Shown here piece after piece: positions 51,554 to 59,985 of a stretch of DNA of 60,955 nt. The stretch lies in assembly GCA_029432775.1 (NCBI GenBank), contig JAROAZ010000032.1, positions 1-60,955 on the forward strand, in the 5' to 3' direction. The notes beneath the pieces are model-generated. The model saw only the letters and a program-made list of their open reading frames with translations. It did no database searches and was not told the origin of the DNA. Both the position numbers and the translations under genes were made by a program. Position 1 is the stretch's first letter; each line of letters starts with the position of its first letter. Origin of the DNA: Pontiellaceae bacterium B12227. GTDB lineage: Bacteria; Verrucomicrobiota; Kiritimatiellia; Kiritimatiellales; Pontiellaceae.

Positions 51554-52546
51554 TTAAATGGCCGTAATTTCGTCGTAGAAGCCGACATAGTCGTCTTTGC
51601 GGTCGCTGTCGCGCAGGGCAATGGCGGTGCGCGGGTGCTCATTCTGGTGTCCGGTCAGCATGTACGGAATGCTGTATCCCCAGTCCACTTCCCGGCTCAG
51701 CGGGAGCATGGTGTTCTGCACAAAGTCCAGAATCGGGCGGAGATTAAACTTCGGGTTTTTCAGGAAACCAACCATCAGTTCGGTCGGGCAGTTTCCGGCG
51801 CCGCGTCCCATGCCCATCATGGTGGTATCGAGCATCTTCACCCCGTTGATGGCAGCATACATCGTATTGGCATACGCCAACTGCTGGTTGTTATGGGCGT
51901 GGATTCCAAGCGTTTTACCGGTTTGCTTATAACGCTCAATCAGATCGCCAATCTGCTCGTAATAGAGCGAGCCGAAGCTATCGACCACATAGAGAAAATC
52001 AATTTCATCCACTTTGGAAACCGCATCCAGGCCGTTATCCAGCTCGAAGTCCGGCACCGTGGAAACGGCCATGAGGTTCAGCGCCACTTCATAGCCCTTG
52101 TTTTTGGCATCTTTCACAATTTCCAGCGCGGCCGGAATCTGGTGGATGTAGGTCGCAACACGGACCAGATCAATCACACTTTCACTCTTCGGCAGAATGT
52201 CGGCCGGGTTGGTGCGGCCGGTATCGGCCATCATGCAAAGTTTCAGGTTGGAATCGTTATCGCCCACCTCGCGGCGCAGATCCTCTTCGTCCGTATATTT
52301 CCAGGGCCCGCAGCCGCTTCCGGCAAACAGCTTTTTGTCGGCTTTATAGCCTACTTCCATATAGTCGATGCCGCCCGCAACGCAGGTATCATACACATCT
52401 TTAAAGAAACCCTCTGCGAACTGGTGGTTATTACAAAGTCCGCCATCGCGAACGGTGCAATCAACAATCTTCAGGTTCGGATCAAAGGTGACCCATCCGG
52501 CGCTCTGGTCAACTGGCTCACTGCTGCTATCTTTTTTCTGGGTCAT
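51554..52546 (-). CDS. DRE-TIM (HMGL-like) aldolase family protein
   Basis: 330 residues from MTQKKDSSSEPVD, where AAAGGAG lies 6 bases upstream. The barrel begins LKIVDCTVRDGGLCNN. The metal-binding IHAHNNQQ and the MGMGRGAGNCPTELM segment place it with aldolase/hydroxyoxovalerate-aldolase or isopropylmalate-synthase relatives. It probably cleaves or joins 2-keto acids using a divalent metal; the substrate is unknown. The same frame stays open upstream into an integrase fragment (52547-52735), so a longer 393-residue form may also be made. Confidence 0.88.
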   Translation of the reverse strand: MTQKKDSSSEPVDQSAGWVTFDPNLKIVDCTVRDGGLCNNHQFAEGFFKDVYDTCVAGGIDYMEVGYKADKKLFAGSGCGPWKYTDEEDLRREVGDNDSNLKLCMMADTGRTNPADILPKSESVIDLVRVATYIHQIPAALEIVKDAKNKGYEVALNLMAVSTVPDFELDNGLDAVSKVDEIDFLYVVDSFGSLYYEQIGDLIERYKQTGKTLGIHAHNNQQLAYANTMYAAINGVKMLDTTMMGMGRGAGNCPTELMVGFLKNPKFNLRPILDFVQNTMLPLSREVDWGYSIPYMLTGHQNEHPRTAIALRDSDRKDDYVGFYDEITAI

Positions 52547-52735
52547 TTTTTTCTCCTTTAAACCTGTTCCTTTTTTCACGGCATCTACTTTTTCACCCAT
52601 CCGCCTCAACGCTTCTTCCCGGTCGCCCGTTTGAAGCGATTCAGAGTACTGAACACCACGAATCCTCTGCCGCCAGTAGTACATACCGCCTCTCAGCTTC
52701 AGATTCTTTATTCCTGTTCCCTCAAATGTCGACAT
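52547..52735 (-). pseudogene. Tyrosine-recombinase N-terminal fragment, in frame with the aldolase
   Basis: 63 codons from MSTFEGTGIKNLK, with CGGAG eight bases before this ATG. The sequence GGMYYWRQRIRGVQYSESLQ, then TGDREEALRRMGEK, is typical of the arm-binding N-terminus of phage and integron-type integrases. No catalytic part follows; the frame runs directly into the aldolase without a stop. It looks like the remains of a mobile element that supplied a promoter and start, or a genuine fusion. Confidence 0.6.
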
Positions 52736-52736
52736 G

Positions 52737-52800
52737 CGCATCACTCCGGGTGATCATACTTTTTCATATGTGATGCGTATTGATGCGAATTTTGTCACCC
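52737..52800. promoter_or_regulatory. Interlocking inverted repeats upstream of the integrase fragment
   Basis: CGCATCAC (52737-52744) pairs with GTGATGCG (52770-52777). GGGTGA (52748-52753) pairs with TCACCC (52795-52800). The two dyads interlock, and the first one overlaps the region just before the fragment's ATG. This could be an operator or part of the lost element's control region. Confidence 0.45.
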
Positions 52801-53198
52801 AAAGTCAACCTTGCACAGCAGTTTATCGAAATGCCTCGGGGATTCAGAAACCGGGCCGCGCCACGGTCAGGATTGCAGGAAAACTGAAAAAAGGCGTATG
52901 AGCGGAGGAGGAAAGCCGCAGATTCGGCAACCACGGCTGGAAAACCGGCCCCACGCCGACCCGGCAGAGCTCAGGCTCTACCAGCACTTCAACTGGCAAC
53001 AGCTCTAACCCTAAATTCGGGAATAGAACCACGGATACACGCGGATGGACACTGATGTTCAACAAGTTATGAAACTGGTTCCGCTCACCTTCAGAAGTAG
53101 GCTCCAATTTTCCGCATCCTGCTCTGCTATCCGTGTTTATCGGCAATTGATCGCTATTCGCTCGCAATGGCTATCCGTGCTTCATTTCTGCTTCTAGG
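52801..53198. other. Gene-free stretch with word-like repeats
   Basis: Short plus-strand frames exist but show no domain, signal or ribosome site. It contains CCACGGATACACGCGGATGG and, in opposite sense, ATCCGTGTTTATC and CTATCCGTG. Such CACGGAT words recur between genes in this bacterial group. It also contains an imperfect TCGCTATTCGCTCGCAATGG. I see no gene. Confidence 0.45.
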
Positions 53199-54326
53199 CT
53201 AGCCTTCGCAGAGAATGGTCGCCACGTTTTCCGCCGCCTTTTTGGCCCCCAGCAGTTGACGCAGCTCTTCATAGCCGGCGAGCATTTCGTCCTTTTCAGG
53301 GGAATCCGACATCAGCTTCGCGGTTTCTGCGGCCATGGCTTCGGGCGAAGCGGCGTCCTGAATCAGCTCCGGGCAGACCGTCTTTTCGGCAATAATGTTC
53401 ACCAGCCCGATATGTTTGATCTTCACCACCGTCCGCGCGAACCAATAGGTGAAGGCGCTCGTTTTATAGACCAGAATATGGGGCGTACCGATCAGCGCCG
53501 TTTCCAGCGTGGCTGTGCCCGACGTCACAATTGCCGCCTGCGCCTGACGCATTACTTCCCGGGCTTCACCGCACACCACATCCAGCCGTGCCGGCTTTTC
53601 CGAACATTGGAAAACCTGCTCTTCCACCAGTTCTTTAATGCGCTCATTAGGAGAAGCAATCATGAAGGAAACATCGAAAAATCTCGCTTCCAGCAGTTTC
53701 GCGGCCGAAAGAATCGAAGGCAGAATCCGTTCAATCTCCTGTTTGCGGCTTCCCGGCAGCAGGGCAACCAACCGATCGCTCTGCCAGGGCAGCGACTTAA
53801 AATCTGTGGAAAGAAAATCGTCGATCTGCTCCACGAGCGGATTGCCGACAAAGTCCGTCTGCAGGCCGGTGCCTTTAAACAAGTCCACTTCGAACGGGAA
53901 GATCACCATCAGCCGATCAATTACTCTGGCCATTTTAGGAATGCGTTTTTTATTCCACGCCCAGACTTTGGGGGAAATATAATAATAGACCTTCACGCCG
54001 CGCTTTTTCAGCTCGGCCGCCAGCCGGAGATTAAAGCCGGGATAATCCACCAGCAGTGCGGCATCGGGCTTGCGCACTTCCACTTCCTCAACAATCTGTT
54101 TCAGCACGGCTTTGAAAAACCGGTATTGTTTGAGCACCTCCACAATGCCCATCACGCCCATGCGATCCGTATGCTGGAGCAGCTCAACGCCCTCAGCGGC
54201 CAGGTGGTCCCCGCCGATGCCCCAGAAAACCGTTTCCGGCGACTTTTGTTTAAACGCGCGCACGGCCTTCGAGGCATGCAGATCCCCCGAAATTTCCCCC
54301 GCCACCACTAGAATCGATTTTTTCAT
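53199..54326 (-). CDS. lpxB: Lipid-A-disaccharide synthase
   Basis: 375 residues from MKKSILVVAGEISGDLHASK. Family signatures are GIGGDHLAAEGVELL, YYISPKVWAW and LLPGSRKQEIERILP. It joins UDP-diacylglucosamine and lipid X during lipid A synthesis at the inner membrane, so the cell makes a Gram-negative outer membrane. It follows lpxI on the same strand. A Met six codons upstream is less likely because homologues start here. Confidence 0.95.
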   Translation of the reverse strand: MKKSILVVAGEISGDLHASKAVRAFKQKSPETVFWGIGGDHLAAEGVELLQHTDRMGVMGIVEVLKQYRFFKAVLKQIVEEVEVRKPDAALLVDYPGFNLRLAAELKKRGVKVYYYISPKVWAWNKKRIPKMARVIDRLMVIFPFEVDLFKGTGLQTDFVGNPLVEQIDDFLSTDFKSLPWQSDRLVALLPGSRKQEIERILPSILSAAKLLEARFFDVSFMIASPNERIKELVEEQVFQCSEKPARLDVVCGEAREVMRQAQAAIVTSGTATLETALIGTPHILVYKTSAFTYWFARTVVKIKHIGLVNIIAEKTVCPELIQDAASPEAMAAETAKLMSDSPEKDEMLAGYEELRQLLGAKKAAENVATILCEG

Positions 54327-54337
54327 GGAAATAACTC

Positions 54338-54413
54338 TAACCACTAATCTTCACTAATCCGCACTAATTTCCGAATGAACAGGATTAGTTTCCATTAGTG
54401 TTAATTAGTGGTT
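54338..54413. repeat. Imperfect inverted word repeat (CACTAAT family)
   Basis: The left half has AACCACTAATCTTCACTAAT, and the right half is its approximate reverse (TTAGTGTTAATTAGTGGTT). The repeat extends over the lpxI stop codon, so the last lpxI codons (Thr-Thr-Asn-stop) are written in the repeat. It may act as a terminator for lpxI. Confidence 0.55.
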
Positions 54414-55237
54414 CCTTCTCCCGTCTGTACCGCCACGAAGGCGACATCAAATTTATCGGCCAACCGGATGAGCTTTTCCTGCTCAAGCAGGATGGTCTTT
54501 CCGGCTTCGACGGCGAGGCACGAAACCTTTGCGCGTTTCATCACTTGAAAGGTTTTGCTTCCAACCACTGGAATATCGAACCGCATATCGTGCCCAACCT
54601 TCGGAACTTTAATGATCACACAGCCGGCCTTCCCGACACGTCCGGCGCGCCTGATTGCCTGATTGGTTCCTTCCAGCGCTTCAACGGCAATAATGATCCC
54701 GTCCTTGATGGCCACGGTCTGGCCGATCTCAAATGCGCTGGTTCCTTTCACCAGTTTCAGCCCCAGCTCAATATCGGCCTGTTCGCGCTCCGTCGGCGCC
54801 CGTTTTCCAAGCAGACCGACCTTCGGCGTATAGCATTCCATAAAGGAGTTCCCCGCCAGCACCTTAATACCCCGGGATTCGATGGCCTCGACCACCGCCC
54901 CGAAAATCGTGTGCGCGTTCCGCACCTCCAGCGCCTTGTACATTTCCAGCGCCAGCTTATCCATCCGCACATTGAACAGGTTGCCCGGCGCAATCTGCCC
55001 CACCATGACACAGTGCTGAATACCCAGCTCTTCAATCTTCCCGAGGAAGCTCAGCATATGGCCCAGACGGACCCAGTGCATCTCATCGACAAACGGAATA
55101 ATTTCGCGGCGCGTTTCCCCTTTAAAGCCGACCACCGCAATGCGCTTCACGCCGGCGGCGCGCGCGGCCTTGGCCATCATCAGCGGATAGGCATGGCGCC
55201 CGGCAATGATTAACAGAGATTCTGGAACGTCGTTCAT
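54401..55237 (-). CDS. lpxI: UDP-2,3-diacylglucosamine diphosphatase LpxI
   Basis: A 278-residue protein of the LpxI/DUF1009 family: an N-terminal LLIIAGRHAYPLMMAKAA, then VMVGQIAPGNLF and a C-terminal domain with AVKDG-like VAIKDGIIIAVEALEGTNQA and VPVVGSKTF-like motifs. It makes lipid X for lpxB, next door, replacing the unrelated LpxH. An exact TTCCA palindrome (54559) is read as IPVVG. Upstream lie two palindromes in tandem. Confidence 0.92.
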   Translation of the reverse strand: MNDVPESLLIIAGRHAYPLMMAKAARAAGVKRIAVVGFKGETRREIIPFVDEMHWVRLGHMLSFLGKIEELGIQHCVMVGQIAPGNLFNVRMDKLALEMYKALEVRNAHTIFGAVVEAIESRGIKVLAGNSFMECYTPKVGLLGKRAPTEREQADIELGLKLVKGTSAFEIGQTVAIKDGIIIAVEALEGTNQAIRRAGRVGKAGCVIIKVPKVGHDMRFDIPVVGSKTFQVMKRAKVSCLAVEAGKTILLEQEKLIRLADKFDVAFVAVQTGEGTTN

Positions 55238-55259
55238 ATGTGAGGCATAGTGCCGAAAT

Positions 55260-55297
55260 TTCCAACCCTTGGAAATCCCTTTTTCCAGCCCTTGGAA
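55260..55297. repeat. Tandem pair of TTCCA palindromes
   Basis: TTCCAACCCTTGGAA (55260-55274) and TTCCAGCCCTTGGAA (55283-55297) are two exact family copies 23 bp apart centre to centre (about two helical turns), in the 61-base gap between lpxI and the ankyrin gene. The regular phasing would suit two bound protein dimers on one face of the DNA. Confidence 0.8.
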
Positions 55298-55298
55298 C

Positions 55299-56636
55299 CT
55301 ATGGGGTAATCGCGGTATCGACCGTATTGGTCGGGTTGTCGTGTCCCAGAATCAAATCTTCCAGACCATGGAGTTCTTTGGAGCGCACCATATAGAGGGC
55401 CGTTCGGCCGGCTCTATCCTTGATGTCGGTATCCGCTCCGGCGCGGATGAGAAAACGGGCCGTGCTGTAGTCTTTCTCGGCAATGGCCTTGTGCAACTGT
55501 GTGCTTTTGTCCAGATCCTGTCGATTGATATCCGCTCCCCCCTCCAGCAACAACTCACAGGTGGTGTACTTGCGGGCCCCCAGTGCCAGATCAAACGGAC
55601 TTTTATCGGCCTCGTCGACCAGCCCGGTCATGTTCGGTATCTCAAGGAAAATGGCAACGAGCCGGTCCTGCCCGGCTTGTGCTGCAATGTGAAGTGGCGT
55701 CATATGCGCAAAATTAAAGATGCGGGAATCCGCTCCCTGCTCCAGCAGCAGATTGATCATTTCCGGATTCCGCCGGCGAACGGCCAGATGAAGCGCCGTA
55801 TCACCGCGCTGATCGAATGCATCCGGATTGCTCCCCAAACGGATCAGAGCTCCAACCATCGGCAGATTTCCTGCTTCGGCCGCCTGCATCATGGGCGTTC
55901 GATATATTTTATCCCGCCCATCAATTTTTGCTCCGGCCTGCAGCAGCAGTTCAACAGCAGGCAGTGCATCTGCCGCCACGGCATAATGCAGGGGAGCAAT
56001 GCCATCAGGCCCGGCCTCATCGGGATTAAAGCCGCCCTCCAGCAAGACCTCGAGCATGGGAATATTCTGCAACGATGCAACGATCGGGCTGACGCCCTGA
56101 ACTTCAAGCTCGGCGACGGAGGCCCCATGATCGATCATTAGCTGAACGGCTTCGGGCCGATTTTCCCGATAGGCCAGCTGTAACAGAGTGGAACCGCTTT
56201 TCGGATCCAATCGGTCCAGTAGAACCGGATAGGCTTCAATCCGCTCTGCCAGAAGGGCGATCTCTCCGGAACGCAGCAGTTCAAATTCATCCTGCGCCTC
56301 GCCCCGGTGGCGGATAATGAAAAACCCCGCCACCACAATGACAGCCAGCACAAGAAAAACCTTAATCAACCACCAGGGGATGCTGTCGAAACGGTCGGTA
56401 AAACTGTGAGCGGGATCCACGACCCGCTTGGCAGATAGATAAAAAAGGAAGAGTCCGACCGAGCCAATCATCAGCGCACCGGTAATCGTTGCAGAGAGCA
56501 GAAACTTGCTGTTATCGGTTTCAAATTCGAGTTGATTCCAGAAATGCCACGTGGCCAGCAATCCCAGCCCGACTCCGATCAGAGAGAGGATCAAAGAAAA
56601 TTTGAGACGTTCCTTAACAATAAATAGATCAGCCAT
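55299..56636 (-). CDS. Membrane-anchored ankyrin-repeat protein
   Basis: A 445-residue protein. Three N-terminal membrane segments (about 12-32, 42-66 and 88-107) are followed by about nine ankyrin repeats (about 140-430), for example DGIAPLHYAVAADALPAVEL, GDTALHLAVRRRNPEMINLL and HMTPLHIAAQAGQDRLV. Ankyrin stacks bind other proteins; the partner is unknown. With three segments, and with Lys/Arg between the first and second, the side of the membrane on which the repeats lie cannot be fixed. The plus-strand frame across it is a shadow. Confidence 0.88.
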   Translation of the reverse strand: MADLFIVKERLKFSLILSLIGVGLGLLATWHFWNQLEFETDNSKFLLSATITGALMIGSVGLFLFYLSAKRVVDPAHSFTDRFDSIPWWLIKVFLVLAVIVVAGFFIIRHRGEAQDEFELLRSGEIALLAERIEAYPVLLDRLDPKSGSTLLQLAYRENRPEAVQLMIDHGASVAELEVQGVSPIVASLQNIPMLEVLLEGGFNPDEAGPDGIAPLHYAVAADALPAVELLLQAGAKIDGRDKIYRTPMMQAAEAGNLPMVGALIRLGSNPDAFDQRGDTALHLAVRRRNPEMINLLLEQGADSRIFNFAHMTPLHIAAQAGQDRLVAIFLEIPNMTGLVDEADKSPFDLALGARKYTTCELLLEGGADINRQDLDKSTQLHKAIAEKDYSTARFLIRAGADTDIKDRAGRTALYMVRSKELHGLEDLILGHDNPTNTVDTAITP

Positions 56637-56832
56637 AATTCAGTTTCCGCGTGCGTTTCCTGCAGGATGTACAGGAATCCGCGCTTCCTTTCAACTGTGC
56701 AAAATAACCGTTGGCTTTCCCGACACCGGATACGACCACCGGATTGCCCGTAATTCCCGCTTGCGTTTTTTCTACTGATTCCCATTATGTGCGCTTCATT
56801 TTTAAGCACCTCAATTGAAAGGAATTAACATT
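56637..56832 (+). promoter_or_regulatory. Upstream region of the phosphofructokinase gene
   Basis: TTGCGT followed after 17 bases by ATTATG (about 56762-56790) resembles a sigma-70 promoter in front of pfp. Nothing else stands out. Confidence 0.35.
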
Positions 56833-58059
56833 ATGGCCATTAAAAAAGTTGCCCTGCTCACCGCCGGCGGACTGGCGCCCTGTCTTTCCACCGCAGTCGG
56901 TCGTCTCATCGAACGCTACACCGAAGTTTCCCCGGAAACCGAAATCATCGCTTATATTGGCGGCTATAAAGGCCTCCTGCTTGGTGATTCCATCGAAGTG
57001 GATGCTGAAATCCGCGAAAACGCTTCTGTGCTCTACAAACACGGAGGATCCCCGATCGGCAACAGCCGTGTGAAACTCACCAACGTGAAAGACTGCGAAA
57101 AGCGTGGCCTCGTTCAGCCGGGTCAGAACCCGCTGGAAGTCGCTGCCGAGCAGCTGATCAAGGACGGCGTTGAAGTCCTCCACACCATCGGTGGCGACGA
57201 CACTAACACCACCGCCGCCGATCTCGCGGCCTACCTCGCCGAAAACGATTACAAACTGATCGTGGTCGGTCTGCCGAAAACCATCGATAACGATGTATTT
57301 CCGATCCAGCAGAGCCTCGGCGCCTGGACCGCGGCCGACGAAGGTGCAAAATATTTTTCTAACGTCGTGGCTGAGCACAACGCTAACCCGCGCATGCTCA
57401 TCATCCACGAAGTCATGGGCCGCAGCTGCGGATGGCTCACCGCCTACACCGCCAAGGTCTACCACGAAAACCTCGAAGAACTCGACTTCCTGCCGAACAT
57501 CGGTCTCTCCAAAGAGCGCAAAGACGTGCACGCCATCTTTATTCCGGAAATGGAAATCGATATCGCTGCCGAAGCCAAGCGCCTTGGTGAAGTGATGGAC
57601 AAAGTCGACAACGTGAACATCTTCATCTCCGAAGGGGCCGGCCTCGAATCCATCATCAAGGAAATGGAAGCCGCCGGCGAAGAAGTTCCGCGCGATGCCT
57701 TCGGCCACGCCAAACTCGACGCCGTCAACCCCGGCGTATGGTTCGGCAAGCAGTTTGCTGAATTGCTCGGTGCTGAAAAAGTCCTCATCCAGAAGTCCGG
57801 CTACTTTGCCCGTGCGGCCGCTTCCAACGAAGCCGACCTCAAGCTCATCAAAGAGTGCTGCGACGTGGCTGTTGAATCTGCTCAGGCGGGTGTGGGCGGT
57901 GTAGTCGGTCATGACGACGACCAGAACTTCGAGCTGCGCGCCATCGAATTCCCGCGCATCGCGGGCGGCAAGCCGTTCAACATCGACGAACCCTGGTTCG
58001 GCGAGCTCCTGGCCGACATCGGCCAGACCAAAGGCGCCAAGGTTGAAACCAGCCACTAA
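56833..58059 (+). CDS. pfp: Pyrophosphate-dependent 6-phosphofructokinase
   Basis: 408 residues from MAIKKVALLTAGGLAP; AAAGGA lies 9 bases before this ATG (the in-frame TTG six codons upstream is not used). It phosphorylates fructose-6-phosphate in glycolysis. GGDDTN (120-125) has the second Asp that excludes ATP in PPi-type enzymes, and PKTIDND (148-154) has the matching Lys. Hence PPi rather than ATP is the likely donor, and the step is reversible. The complementary strand is open for 427 codons; this is a codon-bias shadow. Confidence 0.92.
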   Translation: MAIKKVALLTAGGLAPCLSTAVGRLIERYTEVSPETEIIAYIGGYKGLLLGDSIEVDAEIRENASVLYKHGGSPIGNSRVKLTNVKDCEKRGLVQPGQNPLEVAAEQLIKDGVEVLHTIGGDDTNTTAADLAAYLAENDYKLIVVGLPKTIDNDVFPIQQSLGAWTAADEGAKYFSNVVAEHNANPRMLIIHEVMGRSCGWLTAYTAKVYHENLEELDFLPNIGLSKERKDVHAIFIPEMEIDIAAEAKRLGEVMDKVDNVNIFISEGAGLESIIKEMEAAGEEVPRDAFGHAKLDAVNPGVWFGKQFAELLGAEKVLIQKSGYFARAAASNEADLKLIKECCDVAVESAQAGVGGVVGHDDDQNFELRAIEFPRIAGGKPFNIDEPWFGELLADIGQTKGAKVETSH

Positions 58060-58060
58060 G

Positions 58061-58116
58061 CGTGACAAGTGACCAGTGAGTCGTGATTCTCGTCACGCCT
58101 CACGTTTCACTCCTCA
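58061..58116. repeat. GTGAC/GTCAC word repeat
   Basis: Between pfp and its terminator, GCGTGAC and GTCACGC form a dyad enclosing further GTGACCAGTGAG and CCTCACG words. It is a local tangle of related short words, like the other word-repeat gaps in this window. Confidence 0.45.
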
Positions 58117-58117
58117 G

Positions 58118-58145
58118 AAAAGCGTCCCGTTCGGGGCGCTTTTTT
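58118..58145 (+). terminator. Intrinsic terminator after pfp
   Basis: AAAAGCGTCCC pairs with GGGGCGCTTTT, followed by a T-run (58141-58145). It stops the pfp transcript just before the next gene's ATG at 58160. Confidence 0.85.
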
Positions 58146-58159
58146 GCTTTAATGCACCC

Positions 58160-59047
58160 ATGAACTTTGAACAGACCCTTCAAACTAATCCGAAGATACT
58201 CATGGAATGCGCCATTGCCGAACGGGTACGACGCGCGCATCCTGAGCTGATGCATCCGCGTCTCGCGACTTCACTGATGATCCAAACATCGGAAGGCCGT
58301 GAAATTCTCCGCTCATTCGTCCGCGAATATATCTGCATCGCCCGCGAAGCCAAACTCCCGATCGTCGTCGGCACGCCGACCTGGCGGCTTGATAAACTGC
58401 GATCTTCGGAAGAAAATATACCCGAAGATTTGAATGCCGACGCCGTTCTATTTGAGCAGGAGTTCAAAGAAGACTATTCCAACATTGTCATTGCAGGACA
58501 GATCGGCTGTAAAAACGACTGTTATCTTCCGGAAGAAGCACTCAGCACATCAGAAGCCTACCACTTCCATTCGTGGCAGGCCGAACGGCTGGCCGGCGCG
58601 GATTTCCTTTACGGCATTACCCTTCCGGAGGTTGGAGAAGCCCTCGGTATGGCGCAGGCTATGGCCGCAACCGGACAGCCCTACATCATCAGCTTCTGCA
58701 TTGGGAAAGACGGCCGCGTGCTCGACGGCACTTCGCTGGAAAAAGCCATTGAGCAAATCGATTCCGAAACCAAACGTCCACCGGCCGGCTATGGCGTTAA
58801 CTGCTGTTACCCCGCATTTCTCCAATCATCGGAACTCTCCGGCAAAGCCGCAGAGCGCATGATTTCGATTCAGGCTAACGCCTCCTCGCTAACGCATGCA
58901 GAACTGGAAGCCGCCGAAACGGTCGAGGCCGATCCCATCGAGGACTGGGAAAAACGCATGCACGATCTGCACAGCACGCTTGGAGTCAACATGCTCGGCG
59001 GATGCTGCGGAACAACGGGCGATCACCTGCGCGCCCTCACCCGATAA
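58160..59047 (+). CDS. Homocysteine S-methyltransferase family protein
   Basis: 295 residues from MNFEQTLQTNPKILMECAIA; the frame is open for 28 codons upstream through the terminator, which cannot be coding. The zinc-binding cysteines are present: GVNCCYP (about 215) and the C-terminal GGCCGTT (about 285). It is in the class that moves methyl groups from S-methylmethionine or a related donor to homocysteine. The N-terminal ECAIAERVRR differs from MmuM, so the donor may differ. The ATG is 15 bases after the terminator and lacks a good ribosome site, which is odd. Confidence 0.85.
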   Translation: MNFEQTLQTNPKILMECAIAERVRRAHPELMHPRLATSLMIQTSEGREILRSFVREYICIAREAKLPIVVGTPTWRLDKLRSSEENIPEDLNADAVLFEQEFKEDYSNIVIAGQIGCKNDCYLPEEALSTSEAYHFHSWQAERLAGADFLYGITLPEVGEALGMAQAMAATGQPYIISFCIGKDGRVLDGTSLEKAIEQIDSETKRPPAGYGVNCCYPAFLQSSELSGKAAERMISIQANASSLTHAELEAAETVEADPIEDWEKRMHDLHSTLGVNMLGGCCGTTGDHLRALTR

Positions 59048-59095
59048 GCGGCGTGACGCGAAGCGAGTCGGAACCCACGCAAGACAACCGCCATT

Positions 59096-59875
59096 CTACT
59101 TCGGGACAATGTCACCAACCCCGTTCAAAATATAATCCGGCTGATAAGCAAAGCGGGTGATATTCTCGCGGTCGCTGACACCGCTGAGCACGAGCACGGT
59201 GCTGATCTCGGCCTCAATGCCGGCCAGCATATCCGTATCCATACGGTCCCCGACAATAGCGGTGTCTTCCCGTCGGCATTCGAGCTTCTTCAAAGCGTTG
59301 CGCATCATCAGCGGATTGGGCTTCCCGACATAATAGGCTTCACACCCCGTCGCCAGTTCAATCGGAGCCATCAGTGCGCCGGTGGCCGGAATCATGATCC
59401 CGCCTTCAACGGGCCCCGTCAGATCGGGGTTCGTGCCGATCAGCTTGGCCCCCTCGTTCACGAGTTGCGTGGCCTTGCAGATGCGCGCGTAATCATAATT
59501 ATCGCTCTCGCTCACCACCACATAATCCGGGTTGGTGTCATTAATCGAATAGCCTTCATCATAGAGAGCATTAATGATGCCGGCGTCGCCGATCACATAG
59601 GCCGAACCTCCGGGTTTCTGGCTGGCGAGAAAAGCCGCGGTGGCCCGGGCGCTGGTGTAAAAATGCGACTCATCCACCTCCAGTCCCATACGCGCCAGCT
59701 TTTCACTCAGCTCGCGCAGCGTCTTGGCACTGCTGTTGGTGAGAAATAGAAATTTTTTATCCTCCGCTTTCAGCCAGCCAACAAATTCCGTCACGCCGGG
59801 AAGCAGATTTTTGCCGTGATAAATCACCCCGTCCATATCGCAGATGAACGCCTTCTTGCCCCGTAGATCTTCCAT
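59096..59875 (-). CDS. HAD-IIA family phosphatase (NagD-like)
   Basis: A 259-residue protein. HAD motif I is DMDGVIYHG (about 13-21), motif II is TNSSAK (about 46), and the C-terminal motifs are GKPNPLMM and VGDRMDTDM. It removes phosphate from a nucleotide or sugar phosphate in the cytoplasm. The cap is of the C2B type by its position between motifs II and III. It stands alone. Confidence 0.92.
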   Translation of the reverse strand: MEDLRGKKAFICDMDGVIYHGKNLLPGVTEFVGWLKAEDKKFLFLTNSSAKTLRELSEKLARMGLEVDESHFYTSARATAAFLASQKPGGSAYVIGDAGIINALYDEGYSINDTNPDYVVVSESDNYDYARICKATQLVNEGAKLIGTNPDLTGPVEGGIMIPATGALMAPIELATGCEAYYVGKPNPLMMRNALKKLECRREDTAIVGDRMDTDMLAGIEAEISTVLVLSGVSDRENITRFAYQPDYILNGVGDIVPK

Positions 59876-59915
59876 GTTTTCTCCTGATTAAAATCGAAAT
59901 ACAGGATAGCGGCTT

Positions 59916-59930
59916 TTCCAACCATTGGAA
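59916..59930. repeat. TTCCA palindrome upstream of the NagD-like gene
   Basis: TTCCAACCATTGGAA, an exact copy placed 41 bp before the start codon of the minus-strand phosphatase gene, where a regulator or the RNA polymerase could be affected. Confidence 0.8.
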
Positions 59931-59985
59931 GTTTTTACGAAGCTCAGCTAGCAGAGGGCCTGTCCGGAGATCTGTGGTTTTCGCA

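Noticed and set aside
56785..58068. 427-codon open frame on the minus strand across the whole pfp gene
   Set aside because: It mirrors pfp exactly, has no domain or ribosome site, and its composition is that of an antisense frame forced by G/C-ending codons. The plus-strand product has clear phosphofructokinase motifs.
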